Shown here piece by piece: positions 50,405 through 59,847 of a DNA stretch of 64,000 nt; the first letter of the stretch is position 1, and every line of letters begins with the position of its first letter. The notes below the pieces were generated by a model. The model saw only the letters and a list, made by a program, of their open reading frames with translations, was not told the DNA's origin and searched no databases. This stretch comes from an uncultured Bacteriovorax sp. GTDB lineage: Bacteria; Bdellovibrionota; Bacteriovoracia; Bacteriovoracales; Bacteriovoracaceae. Both the position numbers and the translations under genes were made by a program. The stretch covers positions 1 through 64,000 of the forward strand of contig CAMLKK010000008.1 of assembly GCA_946480715.1 (NCBI GenBank), given 5' to 3'.

Positions 50405-52525
50405 ATGAATCCAACTTTTGCCCAGAAGAAAATTAAACAGGCTTTAGGCCTAAAATGTGATCATATCTTCATTAAATATGGGCGAACGATCATTAGCTTT
50501 AAAGATTTAAACTCTGAAGCATTGAAACTCGCTAAAGAGTGGCAAAAAAAACCGGAATCATTTTTTGCTATTCAACTTCATTCACCCATTCATGTTTTCA
50601 CATATTCCTTGGCCGCATTTTTGGCGAAGAAAAAAATTCTTTTTTTATCGCCGCAGCTTCCGCCTCAAGCTGTAGCTAACATTAAACAAAGTATTCCTTA
50701 TCAGGAACTTTTATCAGAAAAAACAATCACTCCTGACGGAGATGGTTCTGATATCTTAAAACAAGATCTGGATGTCGAAACACCTTATCTTTATTTGCTC
50801 TCATCTGGCTCAAGTGGAGCGCCAAAAGCAATTGGTCATTCACTGACGACGCTCATCCATTCTGCCTGTTTGATGATTAATGAATTGCTCATGAAAAAAG
50901 ATGAAGTCACACTTCTCAATCTCCCCCTCTGGCACATCGGCGGAATGATGTCTCTTTGGAGATCGTATTTATCAGAAGGAATGATTATTACTGATACTGA
51001 AAATTTCGATTATGCTTCATTTGTGCCTCTTCAATTAAAAAGAATGATGGAAGACTCCCGTGATCTTATAAAATTGAAAAAGGCGAAGGCACTTCTTATT
51101 GGGGGAAGCCCATTCAGCGAAGACCTAAAAGCAAAAGCAAGACTCTACAATATTTCTTTTTACGAAACATACGGCATGACGGAAACAGCTGCGGCCGTCA
51201 TGTTGAACGGAAGACCTCTCCCTCATGTTGAAATAGAACTTCGCGATCAACGTTTTTTTATCAAAACACTTTCACTATCTCCTGGGTATTATCGGGACGG
51301 ACAATACATTGCACTTCCACTTACCTCAGATGGATTTTACGAAACTCAAGATAATGGAATTAAAAAAGACAATGGTGACTTTGAGTTTAGAGAACGGGCC
51401 GATCTCCTTTTTAAAAGTGCCGGTGAACTCATCAATCCATTAGTGATCGAGCAGACGTTAAAAGAGCTTCCATTCGTCAAAGAGGCCATCGTCGTTGCTC
51501 TTCCTCATACCAAATGGACATGGGCCGCAACTTGTATGATTGAATTTAATAATGGGAAGAGTTTCGATCTCAATATTGAAGAATGTAAAAAATCACTTAA
51601 GCAGAAACTTCATCCCTATCAAATTCCTAAATTCTTTTTTCCTTATGAGTTTCAAACTCAATTAGGTAAACCATCGCGCCACCAGTTAAAAACAGAAGCA
51701 CTAAAGGCCTATGGAATCCGATCGCTGTCACATTCTTTTGTTCCTGCCAAAAATGAACAACAAAAATTACTGGTGTTGCTCCATGGGTTCATGGGTTCAA
51801 AAGAAGATATGAATGAATTTTTAAATTTTATTCAAATCGATGAATCAACAGCAACTCTCACTATAGATTTACCTGGACACGGACAAACTCTAACGGAGAA
51901 TTTTTTTTCGCGTGAAACTATTTTTAGAGCGTTAGAAGAGCTGATCACTTTGTACCAAGGCTCATCTGCACTTTATCTGTATGGCTATTCTATGGGTGGA
52001 AGAATCGCGATTGAACTCGCAACCAGAAAACAATTATCGGTCACAGAACTTCTGATGGAGTCAGCAAGTTTTGGGCTTTCATCAAACGAAGAACGCCAAA
52101 CCAGAATGAAAAATGATTCTCAACTTTTTAAAAAAGTTTTAAGTGGCGAGCAATCACTCTCTGATTTTTTTGATCAGTGGTATAACGTCTCTTTCTTTTT
52201 ACCGTACAAAAATTCTGATCGATATTCCGAAGACCGAAACAAGAAGTTGAACCATTCACCAAATGAATGGCAAACGTCATTAGAGTATTTTTCACCCGGG
52301 AAAGGTCCACTTCTCAATCAGACACTGAATGCTCTTGAAACGCTTTCATTAACCGTCTACGGGCTTGTGGGCGCTTTAGACGTGAAGTATTGCGAGCACT
52401 ACAAAGAAGTCTCCTCAAAGATGGCGCTTCACCTCTCTGTCATCGATCAGGCAGGCCATAATCCGCACAAGACTCATCCCAAAGAAACAGCATCTTATGT
52501 CACCGATCTTGTCAGATTAAAGTAG
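50405..52525 (+). CDS. fused MenE (OSB-CoA ligase) and MenH (SHCHC synthase)
   Basis: 706 residues, one frame. Residues about 1-435 are an ANL ligase: SSGSSGAPKAIGH (phosphate loop), YETYGMTETAA, GELINPLVIEQTL. Residues about 450-706 are a MenH-like alpha/beta hydrolase: LLHGFMGSKEDM, DLPGHGQTL, GYSMGGRIAIELA (Ser near 529), LMESASFGL, and QAGHNPHKTHP. Both steps belong to menaquinone synthesis, so the fusion is a two-step enzyme. No other men gene is near; the gene stands 18 bases after dinB, perhaps under its own promoter. Confidence 0.88.
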   Translation: MNPTFAQKKIKQALGLKCDHIFIKYGRTIISFKDLNSEALKLAKEWQKKPESFFAIQLHSPIHVFTYSLAAFLAKKKILFLSPQLPPQAVANIKQSIPYQELLSEKTITPDGDGSDILKQDLDVETPYLYLLSSGSSGAPKAIGHSLTTLIHSACLMINELLMKKDEVTLLNLPLWHIGGMMSLWRSYLSEGMIITDTENFDYASFVPLQLKRMMEDSRDLIKLKKAKALLIGGSPFSEDLKAKARLYNISFYETYGMTETAAAVMLNGRPLPHVEIELRDQRFFIKTLSLSPGYYRDGQYIALPLTSDGFYETQDNGIKKDNGDFEFRERADLLFKSAGELINPLVIEQTLKELPFVKEAIVVALPHTKWTWAATCMIEFNNGKSFDLNIEECKKSLKQKLHPYQIPKFFFPYEFQTQLGKPSRHQLKTEALKAYGIRSLSHSFVPAKNEQQKLLVLLHGFMGSKEDMNEFLNFIQIDESTATLTIDLPGHGQTLTENFFSRETIFRALEELITLYQGSSALYLYGYSMGGRIAIELATRKQLSVTELLMESASFGLSSNEERQTRMKNDSQLFKKVLSGEQSLSDFFDQWYNVSFFLPYKNSDRYSEDRNKKLNHSPNEWQTSLEYFSPGKGPLLNQTLNALETLSLTVYGLVGALDVKYCEHYKEVSSKMALHLSVIDQAGHNPHKTHPKETASYVTDLVRLK

Positions 52526-52551
52526 TCGGACAAATTTGCCGATGAGTGGTT

Positions 52552-52857
52552 ATGAGCAACGATGCCATGAGGCGAATTCAGACCCTTCGAACCTTTCACT
52601 ATGGAAGACAAGGTGGATCTTCGTCAGAAATGGTTCGCGAGCTTCAACAGATTAAAAGTGAACTTCGAATCCTCAACGATGAGAGTGCAAAAAAAACAGA
52701 ACCCATCACCAATGCTACTAATTCACCCTATCTCACAGATCAAAATTTTCATAATCCTGCAGTGATTTTAAACTCACCCACAGAAACTGAATGGAAAGAA
52801 GTTAAAAGTGCGGAACAGTTGAGGCAGGAAGTTCTTAGAAAACTAAATATAGTATAA
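52552..52857 (+). CDS. small protein of unknown function
   Basis: 101 residues from ATG 52552 (a GTG two codons earlier is possible). Hydrophilic and helical (EMVRELQQIKSELRILNDESAKK), no signal. Follows the Men fusion after 26 bases and ends at a hairpin terminator. Unrecognised. Confidence 0.6.
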   Translation: MSNDAMRRIQTLRTFHYGRQGGSSSEMVRELQQIKSELRILNDESAKKTEPITNATNSPYLTDQNFHNPAVILNSPTETEWKEVKSAEQLRQEVLRKLNIV

Positions 52858-52890
52858 AAAAAAAGGGCGGTTAAACCGCCCTACTTTTTT
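52858..52890. terminator. bidirectional intrinsic terminator
   Basis: Stem AGGGCGGT (52864-52871) with ACCGCCCT (52875-52882), short loop, A-run before and T-run after, between convergent genes. Confidence 0.87.
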
Positions 52891-53621
52891 TATTTCTTTT
52901 TCTTTTTACGCGCTTTAATCAAGAAGAACGCTACGGCCGCTGCAACGACAAGACCGATGATCGTTGTTGTATCATCTCCACCACCGCTTCCTTTTTTATT
53001 TTGATTAGCATTGATGTCAGCTTTGTTACCAGCGTCTGGAATATAAGTTCCATTGTCTAATAATTCTTCGTTAGCATTTTTTGGTTTCCACTCACCACCA
53101 GCAGCTGCTTTTTGATCGAAAACTTTTAGAGTTGCGATGATTTTTTCGAAGATGTCTTGGTAAGCATCGTAATGATCTTTTGCGACTGAGAATGTAACCG
53201 CAATACCAAGAGATTCTTTTACAGTGGCAAGATATCTTGTGTAGAAGCCAGGAACTTCAGAAGCTAAGTGAAGAGCATCAACCCATTTCTGGTTGTTGAT
53301 GTCACGAAGTTGAACAGATTTTGCTTCCGAAATTTGTGTCTTTCCGCCTGGAAGTTGAAATGCTTTCGCTTGTTTTAAGTAAGCTTGATATTGATCAATT
53401 GAATCTTGCTCTCCACGATACTTAGCTGCAAGAATGATGATCGCTTCTTTTTTGCGGTCTTTGTTGTCACTTTGACAAACCCACTCAGATCCTTCAAGAG
53501 CACATTCCCATCCGTTTGGAAGTTCGAATTCACAGAATTGGCTTGTGAAAGTTTTTGCATGACCTTGTGTTGATACAAACATTAAACCCGTAAGAAGTAC
53601 TAAAATGTTCAAGATTCTCAT
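52890..53621 (-). CDS. exported protein with C-terminal Gly-motif, membrane anchor and Lys tail
   Basis: 243 residues. Signal peptide MRILNILVLLTGLMFVSTQGHA. A globular domain (about 23-170) has two Cys (QFCEFELPNGWEC, VCQSD) and a TrypCo2/PsbP-like layout that I cannot confirm. The end is a linker, GSGGGDD, a membrane helix (TTIIGLVVAAAVAFFLI) and KARKKKKK. That tripartite tail resembles sorting signals of the sortase or rhombosortase type, or a simple anchor. No sortase is in the window. Confidence 0.78.
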   Translation of the reverse strand: MRILNILVLLTGLMFVSTQGHAKTFTSQFCEFELPNGWECALEGSEWVCQSDNKDRKKEAIIILAAKYRGEQDSIDQYQAYLKQAKAFQLPGGKTQISEAKSVQLRDINNQKWVDALHLASEVPGFYTRYLATVKESLGIAVTFSVAKDHYDAYQDIFEKIIATLKVFDQKAAAGGEWKPKNANEELLDNGTYIPDAGNKADINANQNKKGSGGGDDTTTIIGLVVAAAVAFFLIKARKKKKK

Positions 53622-53705
53622 TTGTCATCTCTATGTTTAGAGTTAATAAAATTATTTATTTAATGTTACACTAAGTTGAAATTAATGAAATAGTTAATTC
53701 ATTGC

Positions 53706-54884
53706 CTAGGGATTCTCATATCCTCGGGCCGCAAATCCTGGCTTAATTTCAATCTCTTTGTATTTTTTCGTGAGTTTAATGACTGACCAATCTGATCCAA
53801 CATCGTAGACAATGCCCGAAGCGACCAGGACGTTACCGCCAAAATAATCTGTCTGGTAGACATCAAATCGCATGCCCTTTTCCACATCTGTCGAAAGACC
53901 TTGATCTATACGGAGGAAGTTTCCACGAGCGGAAACTTTGAGAACGGAACCATCAATTGTGTATTCTTTGAACGAATCAATTTTAATCGACTCTTTAGTG
54001 ATTCCTTCGCTCGCCCATGAGATGCCAATCTCAGCACGATTACCTTTATCAGTCGACTTACCTTGATAGATGGTTGAACCCTTCATCGTGAGTAAAAATT
54101 TATCAAAACCATACGTGAATCCACCATAAGGGATAGTTCGTTCGCGGTTGATGGCATTGAACAATCGAGTGGCCCCATTCGCCTGCAAAGGTTTCGCTGA
54201 AGGATTATCTGTGAAAGGATCTGTTTTAAGAGAAACGATTCCTTCGACACCCGCAAAGAGTGCAAACTTTGTCCATTGATAGAGCCCTTCGAATTTGAAA
54301 AGAATTTCTTCAGACATATCGTTGGGAGCATTGTTGTAACCAATGCGGGCATTCCATTTCATTGCTTTTTTTCCGTGAGAAAAAAGCAAATCAATTCCAT
54401 ACTCACTTCCAGAATCACCTAATATGGCCTCATCAGTAGGTATGGTCACCGCTGTCGCATAAAGTTCATTTTTATAAAGTGTTTGAGAATAATGGACACC
54501 TAAGGCGTAACGAGCTTCACCTAATGGAGCAAAAGCATACTTCGCATACACACCAATCGACTCAGGTCCGCTCTTCGTCGCTGATGTTGTGGCAAAAGAT
54601 GAATTAACATTTCGAACACGTCCGAATCCTGTGATCTCAATATTACTGCTCACACCATATGAAACGGCGAGATCCAAATCCATCATACGGAAATCGGAAT
54701 CAGCGGCCATCTCAACTTCTTCACCATCTTGATCAAGATAAGAAGCTGTTTGAAAAATTGATCCCTTTATAGAAGCGGCGTAAGCGCTTTTGTTCAGCAC
54801 TTCAGCGTCTAATCTTCTGTCTGGTGAGGCCCAAGCGCTCGTGGCAAGTGTAACTATAGAAATCGGAATCAGGCATTTAAGCAT
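53706..54884 (-). CDS. outer-membrane beta-barrel protein with C-terminal soluble domain
   Basis: 392 residues. Signal peptide MLKCLIPISIVTLATSAWA. Residues about 30-300 show paired amphipathic strands (MDLDLAVSYGVSSNIEITGFGRV, GVYAKYAFAPLGEARYALGVHY, WNARIGYNN). From about 305 a compact beta domain follows (DGSVLKVSARGNFLRIDQG, KGMRFDVYQ). Function unknown. Overlaps the downstream end of the upstream 2H gene by 16 bases. Confidence 0.75.
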   Translation of the reverse strand: MLKCLIPISIVTLATSAWASPDRRLDAEVLNKSAYAASIKGSIFQTASYLDQDGEEVEMAADSDFRMMDLDLAVSYGVSSNIEITGFGRVRNVNSSFATTSATKSGPESIGVYAKYAFAPLGEARYALGVHYSQTLYKNELYATAVTIPTDEAILGDSGSEYGIDLLFSHGKKAMKWNARIGYNNAPNDMSEEILFKFEGLYQWTKFALFAGVEGIVSLKTDPFTDNPSAKPLQANGATRLFNAINRERTIPYGGFTYGFDKFLLTMKGSTIYQGKSTDKGNRAEIGISWASEGITKESIKIDSFKEYTIDGSVLKVSARGNFLRIDQGLSTDVEKGMRFDVYQTDYFGGNVLVASGIVYDVGSDWSVIKLTKKYKEIEIKPGFAARGYENP

Positions 54885-55471
54885 AATTGGTCTACGAAAA
54901 AAAAATGATTCCGAATATCGAAATCAAATAGATTATTTTTTGCTGTCCACTGCTGGGGGGTCTTCTCAAAGAGGATGAAACTCATGGCATTCATCACAAA
55001 CGGAGAAGAGAATTCTATTTTGGCCGTTTCAATGGCCGATTCTAATTGATCAAAGTAATCAAAGCGACCAATGGCCAAAAGTGGATTTAAAGCATTTTTA
55101 GTTTTTTTAAATTTTGCTCCCTGCTCTTTCAGGAAGAAATATAAAGACTCCTGACAGTGAAGCAGATCGGGAGAAATGATCGGAGTGAGAGCTAAATGTC
55201 CTTTCTTCCCCATCGAAAAAGTAATCCCATTGAATTCGATTTGAGCGGCTTCCGCTAAACCGTGCAAGTGACCTTCGAGAAGTTCAGAAAGTTCTTCCAA
55301 GAAATCTTTCATCTCTTCATTTGTTTTAAAATCAATGGTGAATGGTGGGAGAACAGTGAGCTGTAGCTGCTCGCCTTTCGCGTACTTCGAGTCGAAACGC
55401 TTACGAAAGCTTTCGACTTTGTTATGGTGGATTGAGCTTGGGTCAAACGTTAAGCCGATAAAACATTCCAT
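54869..55471 (-). CDS. 2H-phosphoesterase-fold protein lacking both catalytic His motifs
   Basis: 200 residues from ATG 55471 with AAGGAG (a GTG two codons earlier is weaker). The pattern CFIGLTFDP, QLTVLPPF and LAIGRFD follows LigT/2'-5' RNA ligase proteins, but the first HxT is QLT (Gln37) and the second position reads LLA (131-133). Without both His it should be unable to cut cyclic phosphodiesters, so RNA or nucleotide binding is more likely. Confidence 0.7.
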   Translation of the reverse strand: MECFIGLTFDPSSIHHNKVESFRKRFDSKYAKGEQLQLTVLPPFTIDFKTNEEMKDFLEELSELLEGHLHGLAEAAQIEFNGITFSMGKKGHLALTPIISPDLLHCQESLYFFLKEQGAKFKKTKNALNPLLAIGRFDYFDQLESAIETAKIEFSSPFVMNAMSFILFEKTPQQWTAKNNLFDFDIRNHFFFVDQLCLNA

Positions 55472-55536
55472 GCTCACTCCTTGAAAGAATATTCCTAAGT
55501 ACTAGCTTAAGAACAATCAAGACTTGTGACAAGTGT

Positions 55537-56184
55537 TTAAGCAGCTTTTTTGATAATTGCTTTTTCTGTTAGCGGAAGGATGACTTGGTTAAACCAGCTC
55601 CCATCTCTTTTTTCATAGGAGAATTCTCCACCACACTCATGGCAAAGTTGAGCTGTGGATTTGAGTCCAAGAGATGCCCGATGTACCTGTTTGTTTTGTT
55701 CAAGTACTAAGTTGCGAGTTAAAAATGTTAGTGAATGTGAGGTCAACTCTATTTCAATTAAAACCTCTCTCCCTGAATTTTCCGCAATGTTTTTTACGAG
55801 ATTTGTGATGATTCTTGAAAACACATTGAGTGACCAGGGCACTTGGACTTCGCCATTAAGAGATCCTTTTAAACTCGTGGTTACAAGAAATGAATCGGCC
55901 GGCAGATAAAGCATTAGGAGATGATCAATTCTTCTAGTGAGATCTTCTTCGCGAACATGTGTTTGAGCAATTTCTAAATGGCGATGATTAAAACTAGAAT
56001 GCTCTTTAAAGAGTGCTTGCAGGAGGACAATTTCTTCTTTGACTTGCGAGAGTTCAGATGATGTTAATCCACTCGACTTCTGTTCTTTGCTTTCTAAAAA
56101 GAGTGATAGTCCATGCAAATGATTGGTGACATCATGATAAAAGAGACGCTCATCGCTTGTCTTTTTTTTGATTTTTTTTATCAA
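55537..56184 (-). CDS. soluble histidine-kinase-like protein
   Basis: 215 residues from TTG 56184, which has GGAGG 4 bases upstream; a TTG at 56220 gives 12 more residues without a ribosome site. His-box FYHDVTNHLHGLSLF lies near the start, and the ATP domain has an N-box-like NLVKNIAENS and G-box LGLKSTAQL. The N-box is SRIITNLVKNIAEN, kept well enough for ATP binding. No sensor or membrane part, so it needs a partner. 3 bases after eno. Confidence 0.8.
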   Translation of the reverse strand: MIKKIKKKTSDERLFYHDVTNHLHGLSLFLESKEQKSSGLTSSELSQVKEEIVLLQALFKEHSSFNHRHLEIAQTHVREEDLTRRIDHLLMLYLPADSFLVTTSLKGSLNGEVQVPWSLNVFSRIITNLVKNIAENSGREVLIEIELTSHSLTFLTRNLVLEQNKQVHRASLGLKSTAQLCHECGGEFSYEKRDGSWFNQVILPLTEKAIIKKAA

Positions 56185-56223
56185 GCGGCCTCCAGATATT
56201 TGCTGAAGGCCGCCATCCAAGAA

Positions 56224-57504
56224 TTATTTTACTGGGAGGTATACGGCCTTCGTGCCAAGTGTTTCTTCAATTCTGAGCAACTGATTGTATTTTTCCATTC
56301 GGTCCGAGCGGCTTGCTGAACCAGTCTTAATATGACCAGCACCAGTAGCTACGGCCAGATCCGCAATGAAAGCATCTCCAGTTTCTCCTGAGCGGTGAGA
56401 AATGATGGCCTTGTAGTTGTGCTTAAATCCAAGTTCCATCGCCTCAAACGTTTCAGTTAATGTTCCGATTTGGTTAACCTTCACTAGAATGGCATTTGCT
56501 TCACCTGCTTTAATTCCGGCCTCGAAAATTTTTCTGTTAGTTACGAAGAGATCATCTCCTACTAACACGACTTTTTTTCCAAGGGCGCGAGTGAGCTCAA
56601 CCCATCCTGCGTGATCGCCTTCATCAAGACCATCTTCAATAGAGTAGATCGGATATTTTGAACAAAATTCTGAATAGTAATTAATCATCTCTGCTGAAGT
56701 GAATGACTTACCTTGCATTTCATATTTTCCGTCTTTGAAGAATTCTGAAGCTGCACAGTCAAGTGATAGGGAAATATCTACGCCTGGTTTATAACCAGCA
56801 TTTGTAATCGCCTTTAAAATAAGCTCTATAGCTTCCTCATGTGATTTTAAATCAGGGGCAAATCCACCTTCATCACCCACATTAGTTGAGTATCCTGCAT
56901 CAGTAAGGACTTTTTTAAGTGAATGAAAAACTTCTACTCCTGCACGAAGGTTATCTGAAAAAGATTTCTTCATGTGCGGAACAATCATGAACTCTTGAAT
57001 GTCGAGATTATTTGAAGCGTGAGAACCACCGTTGATGATGTTCATAAGCGGAGTTGGCATGACATATTGTTTTTGTGGATTAGGTGCTCCACATTTTTCA
57101 TAAAGATATTTAACAAGATCCATTCCTTCATCAAGAGCGCCGGCACGTGCACACGCCATTGAAACACCTAGGAGTGCATTCGCTCCCAATTTAGATTTAT
57201 TTTCTGTTCCATCCATCTCAAGCATCATCGAATCGATTTGCTTTTGAGCAGTAACTTCCATTCCGATAAGTTTTGGAGCAAGAATGCTCTCTACATTTTT
57301 GATGGCCTTAAGAACAGATTTTCCCATGTAAAAAGATTTATCACCGTCACGAAGTTCCAATGCTTCTTTAGATCCGGTAGATGCTCCTGATGGCACAGCA
57401 GCTCTTCCTAAATTATTTTTTTCTGTCCAAACATCAACTTCAATTGTTGGGTTTCCACGTGAATCAAGAATTTGACGAGCTTTAATTGATTTGATTTTAG
57501 ACAT
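56224..57504 (-). CDS. eno: enolase
   Basis: 426 residues, full length. Interconverts 2-phosphoglycerate and phosphoenolpyruvate. Motifs: [57 protein letters not shown], and the catalytic loop [16 protein letters not shown] upstream of the ATG. Overlaps murI by 8 bases and is followed by the kinase. Confidence 0.98.
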   Translation of the reverse strand: MSKIKSIKARQILDSRGNPTIEVDVWTEKNNLGRAAVPSGASTGSKEALELRDGDKSFYMGKSVLKAIKNVESILAPKLIGMEVTAQKQIDSMMLEMDGTENKSKLGANALLGVSMACARAGALDEGMDLVKYLYEKCGAPNPQKQYVMPTPLMNIINGGSHASNNLDIQEFMIVPHMKKSFSDNLRAGVEVFHSLKKVLTDAGYSTNVGDEGGFAPDLKSHEEAIELILKAITNAGYKPGVDISLSLDCAASEFFKDGKYEMQGKSFTSAEMINYYSEFCSKYPIYSIEDGLDEGDHAGWVELTRALGKKVVLVGDDLFVTNRKIFEAGIKAGEANAILVKVNQIGTLTETFEAMELGFKHNYKAIISHRSGETGDAFIADLAVATGAGHIKTGSASRSDRMEKYNQLLRIEETLGTKAVYLPVK

Positions 57505-58336
57505 AATGATCCTTATTTTTTAAAAAGGGGCCAAGGAACTCATTCCTTTTTTTATCGACCCATTGATTGTTGCTGCTTGAATAGAAATGAAAAGTTTCTG
57601 ATAACGATCCCTCACCAAGTTTATCCTTACTGAGTTCTACAACTCGTTGAGCGACATGGCGGCAAGGGCTCACGGCCGTGAGTTTTAAAATCTGTTCAAT
57701 TTTTCTGCGGACAAGCGGATAGTGAGTACAACCCAAAATAGCGTGAGTGTATCCGTGATTCTGAAGAGGTTTTAATTCTTCTTCTAAATCGCGATCAAAC
57801 TCGGATTCAAAACTAGCATCGTTGTAAAAGTTCTCTACATTTTTTGCTAATTTTTTTAGGGCAAAATGATCGATGTGTCCTTCGGGATCGAGACGTTCCT
57901 TGAGACGTTTGAAACGTTCACTCTTTCCTGTAGATTCTGTCGTGAGAACCGCCATTTTTCCTTTTTCCGGTATTTTGTAGTAGGCGTTTAGGTAAGGCTC
58001 AACTCCCACAAAAGTCATTGCAGAATATTTTTTGCGTAAAGTATCGATGCTAGCTGCTGTGGCCGTGTTGCAGGCGACGACAATGAGATCGACATTTTTT
58101 TTGATGAGTTCGTCGGTGATGACAAAAGCACGCTCAGTAATATATTCATCACTTTTTGGGCCATAAGGCGCGTGAGCATCATCGCTGTAATAGAAAAATT
58201 CGGCCGTTGGCATTTGTTCGAGGAGTTCAGAGAGGACACTGAAGCCTCCGATTCCAGAATCAAAAAGACCAATTTTTGGTTTACTCTGATCTTTGTTAAG
58301 AGGTGAATTTCTCTCTACATTTTCCATAAGTTTCAT
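57497..58336 (-). CDS. murI: glutamate racemase
   Basis: 279 residues. Makes D-Glu for peptidoglycan. Both catalytic Cys are present: [10 protein letters not shown] and LGCTHYPLV; the N-terminal [11 protein letters not shown] is the family start, after an extra 20 polar residues. ATG 58336 is kept, though one 9 bases later is possible. Overlaps eno by 8 bases, so the two are translated together. Confidence 0.96.
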   Translation of the reverse strand: MKLMENVERNSPLNKDQSKPKIGLFDSGIGGFSVLSELLEQMPTAEFFYYSDDAHAPYGPKSDEYITERAFVITDELIKKNVDLIVVACNTATAASIDTLRKKYSAMTFVGVEPYLNAYYKIPEKGKMAVLTTESTGKSERFKRLKERLDPEGHIDHFALKKLAKNVENFYNDASFESEFDRDLEEELKPLQNHGYTHAILGCTHYPLVRRKIEQILKLTAVSPCRHVAQRVVELSKDKLGEGSLSETFHFYSSSNNQWVDKKRNEFLGPFLKNKDHYV

Positions 58337-58397
58337 TATCTTAATAAAAGAACTCGTGAAAGTTAAGTTGAATTCACAAAATCACCGGGATTAAACC

Positions 58398-59138
58398 TTG
58401 CTCTCTAAATTTTTTCAATCCTTCAAAAAACCAACTCTGCAAAACATAGAGGACTACTATCGCACTGCTCTCAAAAACGGGAGTGACCAAGAATGGCTGG
58501 CGTTTGCTGTTAATCAACGCACACTTCGCGAAAGTCACCTCACAAAAGAGCTGGTTCTCACAGAGAAAAACGAATCATTTTCGTGGCAAACAGCAGAAGC
58601 AAAAGACGGCCACTTTCACATGGTCAACAGAGGTAAAAAACCTCTCTTCAACGGCCTCGTTGCCGATGCAAGCGAACAGCAGTTTTGTAAAAATCTTTTC
58701 AATGAACTCCTAGACCAACGCATCGAAGATCAACTGCGAAGGTTCCAGGAAGGTTTTACGAAAGGCCAATTGAGCATGCGCCAGATGGAGACAGAAGATA
58801 AGGCCCTTGAGTGGATGCGCGTAAGTTTCGAAGTCCTTCAGCGAGGAATTGTAGAGAGTCTTACAAATCCGGATTTTCTTTTTCAATGTACATTCTTTGC
58901 CGGATTAAATCCTAAAACACAAAAGCGAGAAATTCGTCTCATTGCTTTTAATCTCGATATGACTTTCATGTTATTAGACGATCATGATATGCGAGTGATG
59001 ATTTACAACAAAGGTGCAAAAGAAAATTTTGATGATGTCAAACCTGCTCTGATTGGAGATTACTCTGCAAGAAAACGTGAAATGCTTGATCACCTCACCG
59101 CTCTTCTTGCCGTTTGCTCAAAAGGTTTTCATTTGTAA
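58398..59138 (+). CDS. protein of unknown function
   Basis: 246 residues beginning at TTG 58398 with no clear ribosome site; no in-frame ATG lies near the 5' end. No signal or membrane segment. The sequence is mixed helix and strand (DYYRTALKNGSDQEWL, FLFQCTFFAGLNPKTQKREIRLI). Divergent from murI and 1 base from the convergent nth. Unrecognised. Confidence 0.65.
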   Translation: MLSKFFQSFKKPTLQNIEDYYRTALKNGSDQEWLAFAVNQRTLRESHLTKELVLTEKNESFSWQTAEAKDGHFHMVNRGKKPLFNGLVADASEQQFCKNLFNELLDQRIEDQLRRFQEGFTKGQLSMRQMETEDKALEWMRVSFEVLQRGIVESLTNPDFLFQCTFFAGLNPKTQKREIRLIAFNLDMTFMLLDDHDMRVMIYNKGAKENFDDVKPALIGDYSARKREMLDHLTALLAVCSKGFHL

Positions 59139-59795
59139 TTAAGGCTTAAAAACTTTCGGCGGTGATTTGCGATCAAAGTTTACGGCCGCACAGATTTCAC
59201 AAGTCATTCCGTCACAACTTGAAGCTGTACAATACTCACGACCATAAAAAATAATTTGCAAATGAAGTTTATTCCACAATTTTTCCGGAAACACTTTTTT
59301 CAAATCTTTTTCCGTTTGCTCCACATTTTTTCCATTCGTCAGTCCCCAGCGTTGGGCCAGACGATGGATGTGGGTATCAACGGGAAAGGCAGGGATATTA
59401 AAACTCTGGGCCATCACAACTGAAGCGGTCTTGTGACCCACGCCCGGCAGGTGTTCGAGCTCTTCAAAAGTTTGCGGAACAAATCCCTGGTGCTTGTCTA
59501 ATAAAATTTGAGAGAGCTCCCAAATGGCCTTCGCTTTCCGTGGAGCGAGCCCACATGGGCGGATGATATCTTCAATAACAGAAACTTTAAGTTTCACCAT
59601 ATCTTTTGGATTATCAGCTTCCTTAAACAATTTTGGTGTGACCTGATTCACACGAACGTCAGTACATTGGGCCGAAAGCAAAACGGCAATAAGGAGTGTG
59701 TAAGGATCTTTGTGATCTAATGGGATTGGTGGATTCGGATAAAGCTCTTCTAATCTCTGAGCGATATAGTCCGCTTTTTCTTGTTTCATGTTCAT
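59139..59795 (-). CDS. nth: endonuclease III (DNA glycosylase/AP lyase)
   Basis: 218 residues. HhH motif LPGVGHKTASVV with catalytic Lys122 and PVDTHIHR with Asp140 are intact. LLSAQCTDVRVNQVTP is the family N-domain. Cys189, 194, 199 and 202 stand where the 4Fe-4S loop is expected, but their spacing (x4, x4, x2) differs from the usual C-x6-C-x2-C-x5-C. Repairs oxidised pyrimidines. Confidence 0.94.
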   Translation of the reverse strand: MNMKQEKADYIAQRLEELYPNPPIPLDHKDPYTLLIAVLLSAQCTDVRVNQVTPKLFKEADNPKDMVKLKVSVIEDIIRPCGLAPRKAKAIWELSQILLDKHQGFVPQTFEELEHLPGVGHKTASVVMAQSFNIPAFPVDTHIHRLAQRWGLTNGKNVEQTEKDLKKVFPEKLWNKLHLQIIFYGREYCTASSCDGMTCEICAAVNFDRKSPPKVFKP

Positions 59796-59847
59796 GCAGA
59801 TAATAATGCCTGTTTTTTCATAAGAAATAAATGATTAGAATGGAAGA

